The notes: generated by a model from the sequence alone, not told the origin. DNA of 64,000 bases from an uncultured Helicobacter sp. (GCA_949299115.1 CASFZH010000002.1:62001-126000), one strand, 5' to 3'. Shown: positions 10,118 through 19,403, numbered from the stretch's first letter. A program made the numbers and translations.

Positions 10118-11566
10118 ATGGAAAATATGGGTATTTTAGAAGCAAAAAGAGCAGATTTTGATGGACTATTGACAGATATAGCAACGTATGTAACGCAAAA
10201 AAAAATTGTTTCTGACTTAGCATTTGAAACTGCAAAATATTGTTTTATGGATACACTTGGATGCGGGCTTTTAGCTTTAAGTTTTCCACAATGTACAAAA
10301 TTACTAGGACCAGTGGTAGATGGTGCAGAATTTGCACAAGGAGTAAGAGTTCCAGGTACGAGTTACAAGTTAGATCCAGAGAGAGGGGCATTTAATATTG
10401 GAGCTATGGTACGTTGGCTTGATTTTAATGACACGTGGCTTGCAGCAGAGTGGGGACATCCTAGTGATAATCTTGGAGCAATTTATGCTGTGGCAGATTA
10501 TATAAGTCGCAAAAATATTGCAAACGGCAAAGACGGTTTTATGTTAAAAGATATTTTGGAATATATGATAAAAGCCCATGAGATTCAAGGGATATTGGCA
10601 TTAGAAAATTCCTTTAACTCTGTCGGTTTAGACCATGTTTTATTGGTTAGAATCGCAAGTACCGCAGTCGCTTGTGCTATGCTTGGTGGAACTTTTGAGG
10701 AAGTCAGAAATGCGTTATCTTTGGCTTTTGTCGATGGTTCATCACTTAGGACATATCGACATGCCCCAAATACTGGTTCTAGAAAAAGTTGGGCGGCTGG
10801 TGATGCGAGTGCTAGAGGAGTGAATCTTGCTCTTAAGGCATTGATTGGAGAAATGGGATACCCAACTGCTATCTCTGCAAAATTTTGGGGATTTGAAGAT
10901 GTCAATATGAGAGGTAAAAAAATAGTGGTAAATCAAGAATTTGATAGCTATGTTATGGAAAATGTATTATTTAAGATTTCTTTCCCCGCTGAATTTCATG
11001 CTCAAACTGCTGTAGAATGTGCATTAAAGCTCCACAATGAAGTAAAAGATAGATTGGATTCCATTGATAAAATTGTTATCACAACACAAGAATCTGGACA
11101 TAGAATCATTAATAAAATAGGCGAATTAGCAAATCCTGCTGATAGAGATCATTGTATACAATATATGGTAGCGATCCCACTTATTTACGGTGAATTAAAA
11201 GCCGAACATTATGAAGATAGTATTGCAAGCAATCCACAAATTGATAAATTGAGAGAAAAAATGATAGTAGAAGTTGATGATAGATACACAAAGGAATATT
11301 TGGAATCTGACAAACGAAGTATTGCTAATGCCGTGCAGATTTTTTATAAAGATGGTAGTAAAAGTGCAAAAGTAGAGATAGAGTATCCAGTAGGACATAG
11401 GCGTAGGAGAGATGAGGGGATACCACTTTTAATTAAAAAATTTCATCATGCTATTGCCACACGATTAAGCCCCAAGAAATGTGAAAAAATTAAAGAAATT
11501 TTTGCTGATTCTGCAAAAGCTTATAATACACCCTTTGTTGCAATTAGTGAGCTTTTTGCTCTTTAA
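10118..11566 (+). CDS. prpD: 2-Methylcitrate dehydratase PrpD
   Basis: MmgE/PrpD-family enzyme that dehydrates 2-methylcitrate to 2-methylaconitate/2-methylisocitrate in the methylcitrate cycle. Family features include the N-terminal FMDTLGCGLLAL, VRWLDFNDTWLA with WGHPSDNLGA, GSRKSWAAGDASARGV and SFPAEFHAQTAVECA. The length of 482 residues matches PrpD. ATG 10118 follows AAAGGA. No AcnD or PrpF gene is nearby, consistent with the PrpD-only variant of the route. It is separated from prpC by 321 bases containing a perfect palindrome, so it may be transcribed or regulated partly on its own. Confidence 0.92.
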   Translation: MENMGILEAKRADFDGLLTDIATYVTQKKIVSDLAFETAKYCFMDTLGCGLLALSFPQCTKLLGPVVDGAEFAQGVRVPGTSYKLDPERGAFNIGAMVRWLDFNDTWLAAEWGHPSDNLGAIYAVADYISRKNIANGKDGFMLKDILEYMIKAHEIQGILALENSFNSVGLDHVLLVRIASTAVACAMLGGTFEEVRNALSLAFVDGSSLRTYRHAPNTGSRKSWAAGDASARGVNLALKALIGEMGYPTAISAKFWGFEDVNMRGKKIVVNQEFDSYVMENVLFKISFPAEFHAQTAVECALKLHNEVKDRLDSIDKIVITTQESGHRIINKIGELANPADRDHCIQYMVAIPLIYGELKAEHYEDSIASNPQIDKLREKMIVEVDDRYTKEYLESDKRSIANAVQIFYKDGSKSAKVEIEYPVGHRRRRDEGIPLLIKKFHHAIATRLSPKKCEKIKEIFADSAKAYNTPFVAISELFAL

Positions 11567-12411
11567 TCTTTATTGCTATTATTGACATAAGTAGCTTAAA
11601 ATTCGATTAATATGGAACCATCTGATTGATTGTATATTGTATTGAAAAATAGTCTGTATTGTAAATGGTTACACATATTTGTTTTGTAAAAATTCCTAAC
11701 TTGTGACAATGATTTTACACTAATGTAAGAGTAAGTTAGTATGACTTAGCTCTAATAATATAGAAGTTTGATAGTAAAAATGTCAAAATTTGTATGGTAA
11801 GAAAACTTTTATATATTTCTACATACATTAAGCAATGTTATTCCAAATCATAAACATGAGGATTGTAAAAATATATTTTGATTATTTTGTAGTGAGGAAT
11901 AAATACTTACAGAATCTGAAATGAAAGTAGCACTTCGAATCATCAAATAATTGATATTTATTTATAACATTTACCAAAATCATAAATCAACAAATAAGCA
12001 ACAAAATGTATCTTGTAATTATCAGAAAGCTCTAAGAAACATAATATCATTCATTTTATGATTCTAATATTATAATTAGAATATGCAATAAAATTGTCAA
12101 ATAAATATGGGAAGAATATATTTATAACTAATCATTTTCTGCAATAATGGCTATACATTGTAGACATAGTAATTTACTATACCCATACTATACTCCATGA
12201 TTCAACTATTCTATAAAATAATAAGTTTTCCTATTTTTATATACAATCATTATTAACATTGCACAACTCTTCTTACACAAGAATATTATTTGGTTATTAA
12301 AAAATGTGTCATTTTACATAAAAAGGTCTTGAGTATCTGAAAAATAATGTAAAATATACGTGCAGTTAGTTAGTGTTTTGTGCAAGATGTGATACATATC
12401 AAGGAGAAAAT
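11567..12411. other. 0.85 kb non-coding gap between prpD and ppk
   Basis: AT-rich sequence with stops in all frames and no coding or RNA-gene signal that I can see. A plausible -10 box for ppk (TAAAAT, 12350-12355) and the ppk ribosome site AAGGAG at 12401-12406 lie at its right end. Confidence 0.5.
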
Positions 12412-14538
12412 ATGCAAAAAGAAAAAATACAACAAACAGTAGAAGAAACGACACAAAAGGATATTTTTTTTAATCGAGAGTTAAGTTGGTTGCGATTTAA
12501 TACAAGAGTACTTAATGAAGCAAAGAATAATAAGTTGCCTCTATTGGAACGATTAAAGTTTTTAGCAATTTATAGCACAAATCTTGATGAATTTTATATG
12601 ATTCGTGTTGCTGGATTGCAAAGACTCTTTGCTAATGGTGTCATTGAAAGTGGTGCTGATAAGTTAACACCGCTAGAACAGTTAAGTGAGATTCGTTCTT
12701 ATATAAATCGCGAAAAACAAGAGGTGGAGACATTATATAATGAAATTAAAAAATTGCTTACAAAAGAAAAGCTTATATTGCGTAATTTTGGAGATTTAGA
12801 TTCTCGCACAAAACAAGAAATGCACAAGTATTTTAAGAATTATCTTTATCCCATTATCGTGCCTATTGTTGTTGATTCGGTGCATCCATTCCCACATTTA
12901 AACAATTTAAGTTTTGCTATTGCGTTGACTCTAAAAAATAAAGAAACTGGAGAAATTAAATATGGTATGGTTCGCATATCGCGAGTTTTAAAGCGATTTG
13001 TGCGTGTGAATCATGATTCTTTCGTTTTTACAGAAAGTATTGTTGGAGAGTTTGCAGAAGAATTATTTGAAGGTTATGAAACTCTTGCATATATGCCATT
13101 TCGTGTAACTAGAAATGCTGATATGGAAATAGAAGAAGACGAAGCAGATGATTTTATAGCTCTAATGAGTGAAAGTTTAAGGGCTAGAAAAAAAGGTGAA
13201 GTCGTACGATTAGAAGTTGGTATGGCTAATAAGGAATCTGAATATCAGAAACTTTTAGAATTTGTCAATAATCAATTAAGTGTACCAAAAGAAGATGTAT
13301 ATGAATACGCAACTCCTATTGGTTTTAATGCCTTTTGGGAATTAGTAGGATTAAAAGAGTATGCATATTTAACACTCCCCCAATATGTTGCCAAAATTTT
13401 ACCTCCATTAGATGATACAGGTGATATTTTTGATTGTATTGACAAAGGAGATATTTTATTGTTTCATCCGTATGAAAGCTTTGATTCTGTGGTAAATTTT
13501 ATTCAACAAGCAGCAAAAGACCCCGATGTATTGTCAATTCGAATGACACTTTATAGAGTGGGTAGAAATTCTCCAATTGTTAAAGCTTTAACAGAGGCAG
13601 CAGAAAATAAACAAGTAACGGTGCTTGTAGAGTTAAAGGCACGGTTTGATGAGGAAAATAATCTTCATTGGGCAAAAGCTTTGGAATCTGCTGGGGCTCA
13701 TGTCATTTATGGAGTTCCCAATTTGAAAGTACATGCAAAAATTGCCTTAGTTATTCGTAAAAGTGGCGATAAATTACACGAATATGTGCATCTTAGCTCT
13801 GGTAATTATAATGCACAAACTGCAAAAATCTATACAGATGTGAGTTTGTTTAGTGCCAATCCAACATTTGCAAAGGATGCAGTGAAGTTTTTTCACTCAT
13901 TATCTACAGGTAGCTCAAAACGGGCTAAACTTAATACACTCTATACTGCACCAACACAGATAAAAAGCAAACTTTTACAATTAATCGCTCAAGAAACCAC
14001 ACATAAAGAACAAGGTAAAATTATCATGAAAGCGAATGCTTGCGTGGATACAGATATTATTAATGCTTTATATAAAGCTTCACAAGCTGGAGTAAAAATA
14101 GATCTCATCATACGTGGGATTTGCTGTTTAAAACCTGGGGTAAAAGGTTTAAGTGAGAATATTCATGTATATTCTATTGTTGGTAAATACTTAGAGCATG
14201 CAAGGATCTATTACTTCAAGCATGCTAAAGAATCCATCTATTTTTCTAGTGCCGATATTATGCCGAGAAATCTGGAACGAAGAGTAGAGCTCTTGACGCC
14301 AGCCCTTGAAAATCATATATCTGAGAAACTTATGCAAATTCTAACATTGCAGCTCAATGACACTACACAACGTTATGAACTCAAAAGTGATGGTGAGTAT
14401 TATAAAGTTCCAGCAAAAGATATCGGATTATCCTCACAAGATTCATGGGAAAAAATGACAAACCAAATACATAATGCTAACAAAAAAGTTAATGAAAAAA
14501 TGCAAAGATTGGTTACACGAATGATGGGAGAATCGTGA
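12412..14538 (+). CDS. ppk: Polyphosphate kinase Ppk1
   Basis: Makes long-chain polyphosphate from ATP, reversibly. The N-terminal domain begins FFNRELSWLRFNTRVLNEA and the CHAD-like domain follows. The two phospholipase-D-like catalytic domains carry the autophosphorylated His region (LKVHAKIALV, HLSSGNYNAQTAKIYTD) and the second HARIYYF/SSADIMPRNLERRVELL. I start it at 12412 (MQKEKIQQ), which sits five bases after AAGGAG; a longer frame from 12373 adds 13 residues with no ribosome site. The 708-residue length is normal. It is monocistronic, with rfbA 150 bases downstream under its own promoter. Confidence 0.95.
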   Translation: MQKEKIQQTVEETTQKDIFFNRELSWLRFNTRVLNEAKNNKLPLLERLKFLAIYSTNLDEFYMIRVAGLQRLFANGVIESGADKLTPLEQLSEIRSYINREKQEVETLYNEIKKLLTKEKLILRNFGDLDSRTKQEMHKYFKNYLYPIIVPIVVDSVHPFPHLNNLSFAIALTLKNKETGEIKYGMVRISRVLKRFVRVNHDSFVFTESIVGEFAEELFEGYETLAYMPFRVTRNADMEIEEDEADDFIALMSESLRARKKGEVVRLEVGMANKESEYQKLLEFVNNQLSVPKEDVYEYATPIGFNAFWELVGLKEYAYLTLPQYVAKILPPLDDTGDIFDCIDKGDILLFHPYESFDSVVNFIQQAAKDPDVLSIRMTLYRVGRNSPIVKALTEAAENKQVTVLVELKARFDEENNLHWAKALESAGAHVIYGVPNLKVHAKIALVIRKSGDKLHEYVHLSSGNYNAQTAKIYTDVSLFSANPTFAKDAVKFFHSLSTGSSKRAKLNTLYTAPTQIKSKLLQLIAQETTHKEQGKIIMKANACVDTDIINALYKASQAGVKIDLIIRGICCLKPGVKGLSENIHVYSIVGKYLEHARIYYFKHAKESIYFSSADIMPRNLERRVELLTPALENHISEKLMQILTLQLNDTTQRYELKSDGEYYKVPAKDIGLSSQDSWEKMTNQIHNANKKVNEKMQRLVTRMMGES

Positions 14539-14645
14539 TTTTAATGTATTCAAATTACACCATTATTGCCTACTGTTATTGATGTGGTCCCAAAATATGA
14601 ATCATAAAGATGTATGCTGATTGCTAAAAATCAATAAATTTTGTG

Positions 14646-14651
14646 TATAAT
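14646..14651 (+). promoter_or_regulatory. Putative -10 box for rfbA
   Basis: TATAAT preceded by TGTG, 38 bases before the rfbA ATG; a perfect -10 hexamer at a sensible distance. Confidence 0.5.
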
Positions 14652-14688
14652 AATTTCATACTACATTATATGGTATTAATGAGGTTAC

Positions 14689-15606
14689 ATGAAAGGCATT
14701 ATTCTAGCTGGTGGGAGTGGCACAAGACTATATCCCACCACACTTACTGTATCAAAGCAACTTTTACCAGTTTATGACAAACCTATGATTTATTATCCTT
14801 TGTCCGTACTTATGCTTGCGAAAATACGTGAAATCTTGATTATTTCTACTCCAAAAGATACCCCCAGATTTAAAGAACTTTTTGGTAATGGCGATTGGCT
14901 TGGTATGTCAATAGATTATTGTGTGCAAAAATCTCCAGATGGTTTAGCACAAGGTTTAATTTTAGGGGCAAACTTTATACAAGATAAATGTATAGCCTTG
15001 ATTTTAGGTGATAATATCTTTTATGGACAAGGTTTTTCACCCATGCTTCAAAATGCTAAAAAGCAGGCAAAGAAAGGTTTTTCTACAATATTTTCCTATC
15101 ACGTTAATGATCCAAAGAGATTTGGTATTGTAGAAATAGATAAAAATGGCAATGCAATAAGCTTAGAGGAAAAACCAGATAAACCTAAAAGTAGCCTCGC
15201 TGTAACTGGATTATATTTTTATGATAATAAAGCTATTGAAATTGCAAAATCACTAAAGCCAAGTTCAAGAGGTGAATTAGAAATTACAGATGTAAATATT
15301 GCCTATCTTATGCAAAGAAAGCTTAAAACACAAAATCTTGGAAGAGGTTTTGCTTGGCTTGATACAGGGACACATGATAGCCTTATTGATGCTAGCACAT
15401 TTGTCCAAACTATCGAATTAAGACAGGGGACAAAGATTGCATGTTTAGAAGAAATAGCATTTTATAATGGTTGGATTACTGAGGAGCTATTGTCGAAAAG
15501 AATAGAAATTTTACAAAAAAATAGTTATGGTTTATATCTTAAACAAATCATGGAATCAACACACAATAAAAGCAATGGTGGGCTTCATAATGACACAACA
15601 AAATAA
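14689..15606 (+). CDS. rfbA: Glucose-1-phosphate thymidylyltransferase RfbA/RmlA
   Basis: Makes dTDP-glucose from dTTP and glucose-1-phosphate, the first step toward dTDP-6-deoxy sugars for surface glycans. The nucleotidyltransferase signature [17 protein letters not shown] is at the N-terminus; [24 protein letters not shown] and [22 protein letters not shown] follow in the RmlA order. The length of 305 residues is close to the family norm, with a slightly long tail. GAGG lies upstream of the ATG. The rfbB start codon follows its stop within two bases, so the pair is an operon. Confidence 0.95.
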   Translation: MKGIILAGGSGTRLYPTTLTVSKQLLPVYDKPMIYYPLSVLMLAKIREILIISTPKDTPRFKELFGNGDWLGMSIDYCVQKSPDGLAQGLILGANFIQDKCIALILGDNIFYGQGFSPMLQNAKKQAKKGFSTIFSYHVNDPKRFGIVEIDKNGNAISLEEKPDKPKSSLAVTGLYFYDNKAIEIAKSLKPSSRGELEITDVNIAYLMQRKLKTQNLGRGFAWLDTGTHDSLIDASTFVQTIELRQGTKIACLEEIAFYNGWITEELLSKRIEILQKNSYGLYLKQIMESTHNKSNGGLHNDTTK

Positions 15607-15607
15607 G

Positions 15608-16703
15608 ATGACTATATTGGTAACAGGTGGTGCTGGATTCATTGGTAGCAACTTTATTGAATATTTTTTATCACAATACCCTTACATTAATATTATAAAC
15701 TTAGACTTATTAACGTATGCGGCGGATATGAAAAATTTGGATTCGATAATAAATAATCCAAATCATAGTTTTATACAAGGTGATATTAATGATAAAAATT
15801 TATTAGAAAATCTTTTTGATAAATATAAATTTCAAGCGATTATTCATTTCGCAGCAGAGTCTCATGTTGATAATTCCATTACTGTTCCTGATATTTTTAT
15901 CACTACAAATGTTAATGGCACCCTTAATTTATTAGATGTCGCCTATAAGTTTTGGTTTCAATCTCCATTTGTACCCAAGAAAGGATTCTATAATACACTA
16001 TTTCACCATATTAGTACAGATGAAGTATTTGGTTCTTTGGGAGATTTCGGCTATTTTAATGAATCTAGTCCTTATGCACCAAATTCTCCTTATTCTGCCT
16101 CTAAAGCTTCTAGTGATTTTTTAGTTAGATCTTATTCTCATACATATGGTTTAAATGCAGTTATCACAAATTGTTCTAATAATTACGGACCAAAACAGCA
16201 TGATGAAAAACTTATTCCAACTATTATTCGCAATGCTTTACAAAATAAGGAGATTCCTATCTATGGAGATGGTAAAAACATTCGAGATTGGCTTTACGTA
16301 AAAGACCATGCAAGAAGTATCGACTGTATTTTTACTGCTACATTACAATCTATCAAAACAAACAATAATAACGGGGGGGGGGGGATATGTCTCCCATAAC
16401 AAATATTCGGAATCTCACATTCCTTATTTTAATACTTTTGCTATTGGAGCAAATGAAGAACATACAAATTATGCCATTGCTCGAAAAATTTGTGCCCACT
16501 TAGATATACAAATGCCTAAAAGTTATTCTTATGCAGAGCAAATAGCTTTTGTAAAGGATAGGGCTGGACATGACAAAAGGTATGCAATAGATTCCACAAA
16601 ATTACAAACCACTTTGGGTTGGAAACCACAAGAAAGTTTTAATAGTGGAATTGCAAAAACAATATATTGGTACATACAAAAATATAAAACGGAGTATGGA
16701 TAA
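15608..16703 (+). CDS. rfbB: dTDP-glucose 4,6-dehydratase RfbB, frameshifted by a G12 tract (phase OFF)
   Basis: NAD-dependent SDR enzyme converting dTDP-glucose to dTDP-4-keto-6-deoxyglucose. The first frame holds the Rossmann motif TGGAGFIGSNF right after Met, HFAAESHVDNSI, HISTDEVFG and the catalytic YSASK. A run of 12 G at 16373-16384 then throws the frame: translation ends at 16397-16399 after GGGGICLP. The missing C-terminal part (FAIGANEEHTNYAIARKIC, VKDRAGHDKRYAIDSTKL, LGWKP) is intact in the next frame up to 16703. Deleting one G, or adding two, rejoins both parts to a protein of about 364 residues. I read this as a slipped-strand switch in the OFF state, not a decayed gene. The final TAA overlaps the next ATG (TAATG). 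Confidence 0.9.
16373..16384 (+). repeat. G12 homopolymer inside rfbB
   Basis: Twelve consecutive G in an AT-rich gene. The upstream and downstream parts of rfbB lie in frames that match at 11 or 14 G but not at 12, so the tract decides whether full RfbB is made. Confidence 0.95.
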
Positions 16704-17722
16704 TGCGAATTAATGCGTTCAATTCTAACGAAAAAATCTTACACTATACAAATAAAATTGACTACTTTCTAAATTCCCATAAAACACTCATTGTAACAGA
16801 GCTTGATTTAACAAACAAATGCAATCATAAATGTCCGGGCTGTTGTGGCAATAACGAAAATAATGCTGAGCTTACAAAAGAACAAATAGAATTTATCGTA
16901 GAGAATCTAAAAGTAATGGATAACAAAGGGGTAATTTTAAGTGGTGGAGGAGAACCAACTTGCTCACCACATTTTGAGTATGCCATATATTTGCTAAAAA
17001 GAGCAGGGCAAAATATAGGGTTAAACTCACATGGTATGAATCTCAATGAAAAATTCAACGAAATTATTGCACAAAATCTTGAGTACTTCCGAATTTCTCT
17101 TGATGCTGGAAGTCCAGAAATGTATAAAACAATACATGGTATGAAAGATTATCATTTTACAAAGACACTGCAAAACATTGAAAAATTTGCTATAACTAAA
17201 CAAAAAATGAAAAGTAAAATAAGTTTTGGAGTGGGGTTTTTAACAAGTAAGATTACACAAAGTGATATGGAATCATTTATTAAATTAGTAAAAGATAGAG
17301 GTGCAGATTTTGCACAATTTAGACCTTTTACAGGAGATACTTTAGATATTACTCCGCATCTACAAGAACTGAAAAATAAATATGAAGATTCAAATTTTAA
17401 GATTGTAGCAAGTTATCAAAAGTACAAAGAAATGCAGGATGTCAGTGTACGTGGTTATGACAAATGTCATGGTATGTTTTTTAGCACCGTGATTAGTGCA
17501 GATTTTAAGGTATGGGCATGTCTGCATTTTCGTCAAAGCAATAAACATTTTTTGGGTGATTTGAGAGAACAGAGTTTAGAACAGATATGGCGTGGAAATC
17601 GCATAAAAGAAGTCTATGAATCTATAGATTGTTCTCAATGCCCAATACTATGTCGTAATGATAGTTTCAATAAAACTTTAGATAAACTGCAACTTGATAT
17701 TGTTAATTCTGAATTTTTATAA
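16703..17722 (+). CDS. Radical SAM protein with C-terminal SPASM-like cysteines
   Basis: Unnamed radical SAM enzyme. CxxxCxxC is at residues 40-47 (TNKCNHKCPGC), followed by SGGGEPTCSP (SAM-binding GGEP) and LDAGSPEMY. The C-terminal part has extra cysteines (YDKCHGMFF, VWACLHF, DCSQCPILCRND) laid out like a SPASM/twitch auxiliary-cluster domain. Its ATG overlaps the rfbB stop (TAATG), with GGAG eight bases upstream, so it is part of the rfbAB operon and probably translationally coupled to full-length rfbB. The context suggests modification of a dTDP-sugar or surface glycan; DesII is a known radical SAM precedent in dTDP-sugar pathways. A peptide substrate cannot be excluded, although I see no precursor gene. 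Confidence 0.8.
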   Translation: MRINAFNSNEKILHYTNKIDYFLNSHKTLIVTELDLTNKCNHKCPGCCGNNENNAELTKEQIEFIVENLKVMDNKGVILSGGGEPTCSPHFEYAIYLLKRAGQNIGLNSHGMNLNEKFNEIIAQNLEYFRISLDAGSPEMYKTIHGMKDYHFTKTLQNIEKFAITKQKMKSKISFGVGFLTSKITQSDMESFIKLVKDRGADFAQFRPFTGDTLDITPHLQELKNKYEDSNFKIVASYQKYKEMQDVSVRGYDKCHGMFFSTVISADFKVWACLHFRQSNKHFLGDLREQSLEQIWRGNRIKEVYESIDCSQCPILCRNDSFNKTLDKLQLDIVNSEFL

Positions 17723-17751
17723 TGGTTATGTATATGCCTTACATATTTTGG

Positions 17752-17757
17752 TATAAT
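17752..17757 (+). promoter_or_regulatory. Putative extended -10 box for the FdtA-like gene
   Basis: TTTTGGTATAAT: a perfect TATAAT with a TGn extension, 46 bases before the ATG at 17803. It gives the cupin gene its own transcript, independent of the rfbAB operon. Confidence 0.5.
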
Positions 17758-17802
17758 ACAAATATATTAGTTCATTAAAATAAAAAATATAATAGAGGTA
17801 GT

Positions 17803-18225
17803 ATGGATTATGCATTATTGGATTTAGAAAGTTTCAGAAACAAAGAATCTTTTCTTGTAGCATGTCAAAAAGGTAAAAATTGTCCTTTTGAAATTAAACG
17901 CGTATTTTATATTTTCAATGTAAAAAAAGATGCAATAAGAGGGCAACATGCAAATAGAGAAACCAAATTTTTAATGATTGCACTTAGTGGTAGTTGCCAT
18001 ATTAAAATTGATAATGGTATAAAGCAAAAAATAATTGTACTTAATAATCCAAAGCAAGGTTTGTATGTTGGAAAAATGCTTTGGAAAGAAATGTATAATT
18101 TTTCAAAGGATTCCATACTTCTGGTTATGGCAAATACGCTATACAATGAAAGTGAATATATTAGTGATTATCAACTGTATCAAAATATAATGAAAAACGG
18201 GGGGGGGGGGGTGGGTAGTTTGTAA
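17803..18225 (+). CDS. FdtA/QdtA-like sugar 3,4-ketoisomerase-family cupin with poly-G C-terminus
   Basis: A 140-residue RmlC-like cupin of the WxcM/FdtA group, whose members isomerise dTDP-4-keto-6-deoxyglucose to the 3-keto sugar on the way to dTDP-Fuc3N/Qui3N. Recognisable features are FEIKRVFYIFNVKKDAIRGQHANRETKFLMIALSGSC, LNNPKQGLYVGKMLWKEMYNFSKDSILLVMAN and a C-terminal YxESEYISDY. The usual catalytic pair HxH is H-A-N here, so the second His is missing and activity is doubtful. A G13 tract lies in the last codons and encodes a glycine tail. AGAGG precedes the ATG. A truncated second copy follows 48 bases downstream. Confidence 0.75.
   Translation: MDYALLDLESFRNKESFLVACQKGKNCPFEIKRVFYIFNVKKDAIRGQHANRETKFLMIALSGSCHIKIDNGIKQKIIVLNNPKQGLYVGKMLWKEMYNFSKDSILLVMANTLYNESEYISDYQLYQNIMKNGGGGVGSL
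18199..18211 (+). repeat. G13 homopolymer at the 3' end of the FdtA-like gene
   Basis: Thirteen G after codon 132. With 13 G the tail reads GGGGVGSL; with 12 it reads GGGGWVVCNYLAPAA; with 11 or 14 it stops right after the glycines. Length changes therefore alter only the tail, and no length joins this frame to the second cupin. Confidence 0.9.
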
Positions 18226-18273
18226 TTATTTAGCCCCTGCTGCATAAAAATTATGAACTAAAAACTTATTTAA

Positions 18274-18546
18274 ATGCGAGTATTTAGTGATAAAACCCAT
18301 AAGAAGCTAGAGCAGATAGTTATTGCTTTAGCCGGTTCATGTGAGTTTGTATTAGATAACGGTTACATAAAAGAAAACGTTATTTTAAATCGTCCAGACT
18401 TGGGATTATATATTGGTAAAAATATGTGGCGTGAGATGAAGAATTTTTCACAAGACTGTCGATTAATAATATTAGCAAATGACTATTATGATGAGAGTGA
18501 ATATATAAGAAATTATGACGATTTTTTACAATATATTTCCCATTAA
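18274..18546 (+). pseudogene. N-terminally truncated second FdtA-like cupin
   Basis: Ninety residues that align with the C-terminal two thirds of the upstream cupin (IALAGSCEFVLDNG against IALSGSCHIKIDNG; LNRPDLGLYIGKNMWREMKNFSQD; ESEYIRNYDDFLQYI). About 45 N-terminal residues, including the first cupin strands, are missing, and I see no ribosome site before the ATG. It is therefore probably a remnant of a tandem duplicate. Where the first copy keeps the first His of HxH, this one keeps the second (DKTHKKLEQ). It could still be translated as a short partner subunit, but that is speculation. Confidence 0.55.
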
Positions 18547-18761
18547 ATTCTAATCAATTTCAAAAGTAACCAATATCCAAGATGTTTTGCATAAATGTTC
18601 CAATTATTCTAAGCCTTTGTCACTAAATATAGCTGTCTCGATCTTTTCATCGTTATTTGCGTAAAAGATTGGTATTGCACACTTCCATATAATAACTAAC
18701 ATTATTATATGCTAATCGATGAGAATACTTATTAAATTTATGCGAATTGCTGGTTTTTTCT

Positions 18762-19343
18762 TTAATAATCATGTATTATATTAATAATAGTAATTTTTCC
18801 TTTTTCTACCTTTATTAATCCATCATTTTTGAGAATTTTTAGGATTCTCGATAGAGATTCCGGGGTTGTATTAAGTAAGCGTGCAATTTCCCTTTGAGAA
18901 AGGGTAGCAAGTGAAGATTGATTTTGCAATAAAAAATTTATCAATCTTTGTTTGAGTGGCTGATTATTCGTAGTAATATAATGTTCTAAAACTTTAATTT
19001 TATTAAGCAAAGAATGTATAAAAGCAAAATAAAATGAAGGGGTGTTGATTTTCTTTTTAAACATATTACAATCAAGTAATAGTATAATACTATCTTCTTC
19101 ACATACTGCACTTGCTGGATAAGGAGAACCATAAAAACTAGGCATTTCAGCAATGAAATTTGTCGGATAGAAAATATGTAAAGTTTTTTCAATTCCCAAG
19201 TCTAAGCTTTTATAAACTCTGATTTTACCCTCCAAAAGAAAAAAGAAGTTATTCGGGATTTCACCTTCAAAAAATAAAATATTGCCTTTCTTATAATGTC
19301 GTTTTTGCCCAAGTGTTTCAAGTGCTGTAAGATATTGTTCCAT
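18762..19343 (-). CDS. Crp/Fnr-family transcriptional regulator
   Basis: A 193-residue regulator with a cyclic-nucleotide-binding-type beta-roll (KGNILFFEGEIPNNFFFLLEGKIRVYK), a dimerisation helix, and a C-terminal winged helix-turn-helix (TLSQREIARLLNTTPESLSRILKILKNDGLIKVEKGKITI). It lacks the N-terminal Cys cluster of Fnr; only two Cys are present, in the roll domain. Small regulators of this shape in Campylobacterota include nitrosative-stress regulators of the NssR type, but I cannot assign the ligand. ATG 19343 follows AAGGAA. It is a separate transcript read toward the sugar locus. Confidence 0.85.
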   Translation of the reverse strand: MEQYLTALETLGQKRHYKKGNILFFEGEIPNNFFFLLEGKIRVYKSLDLGIEKTLHIFYPTNFIAEMPSFYGSPYPASAVCEEDSIILLLDCNMFKKKINTPSFYFAFIHSLLNKIKVLEHYITTNNQPLKQRLINFLLQNQSSLATLSQREIARLLNTTPESLSRILKILKNDGLIKVEKGKITIINIIHDY

Positions 19344-19403
19344 AATATTTCCTTAATTTACTAATACTATACCTAATTTTTTTAATCATAAATACTATAA
19401 TTT

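Noticed and set aside
9197-10205. A9 run near the start of prpD (10197-10205) as a switch
   Set aside because: The frame is intact across it and runs of 8-9 A are common in this AT-rich sequence.
18600-18730. Minus-strand protein-like stretch (AIPIFYANNDEKIETAIFSDKG) that could be a gene remnant
   Set aside because: Only about 30 codons, one internal stop, no family recognised; too weak to call.
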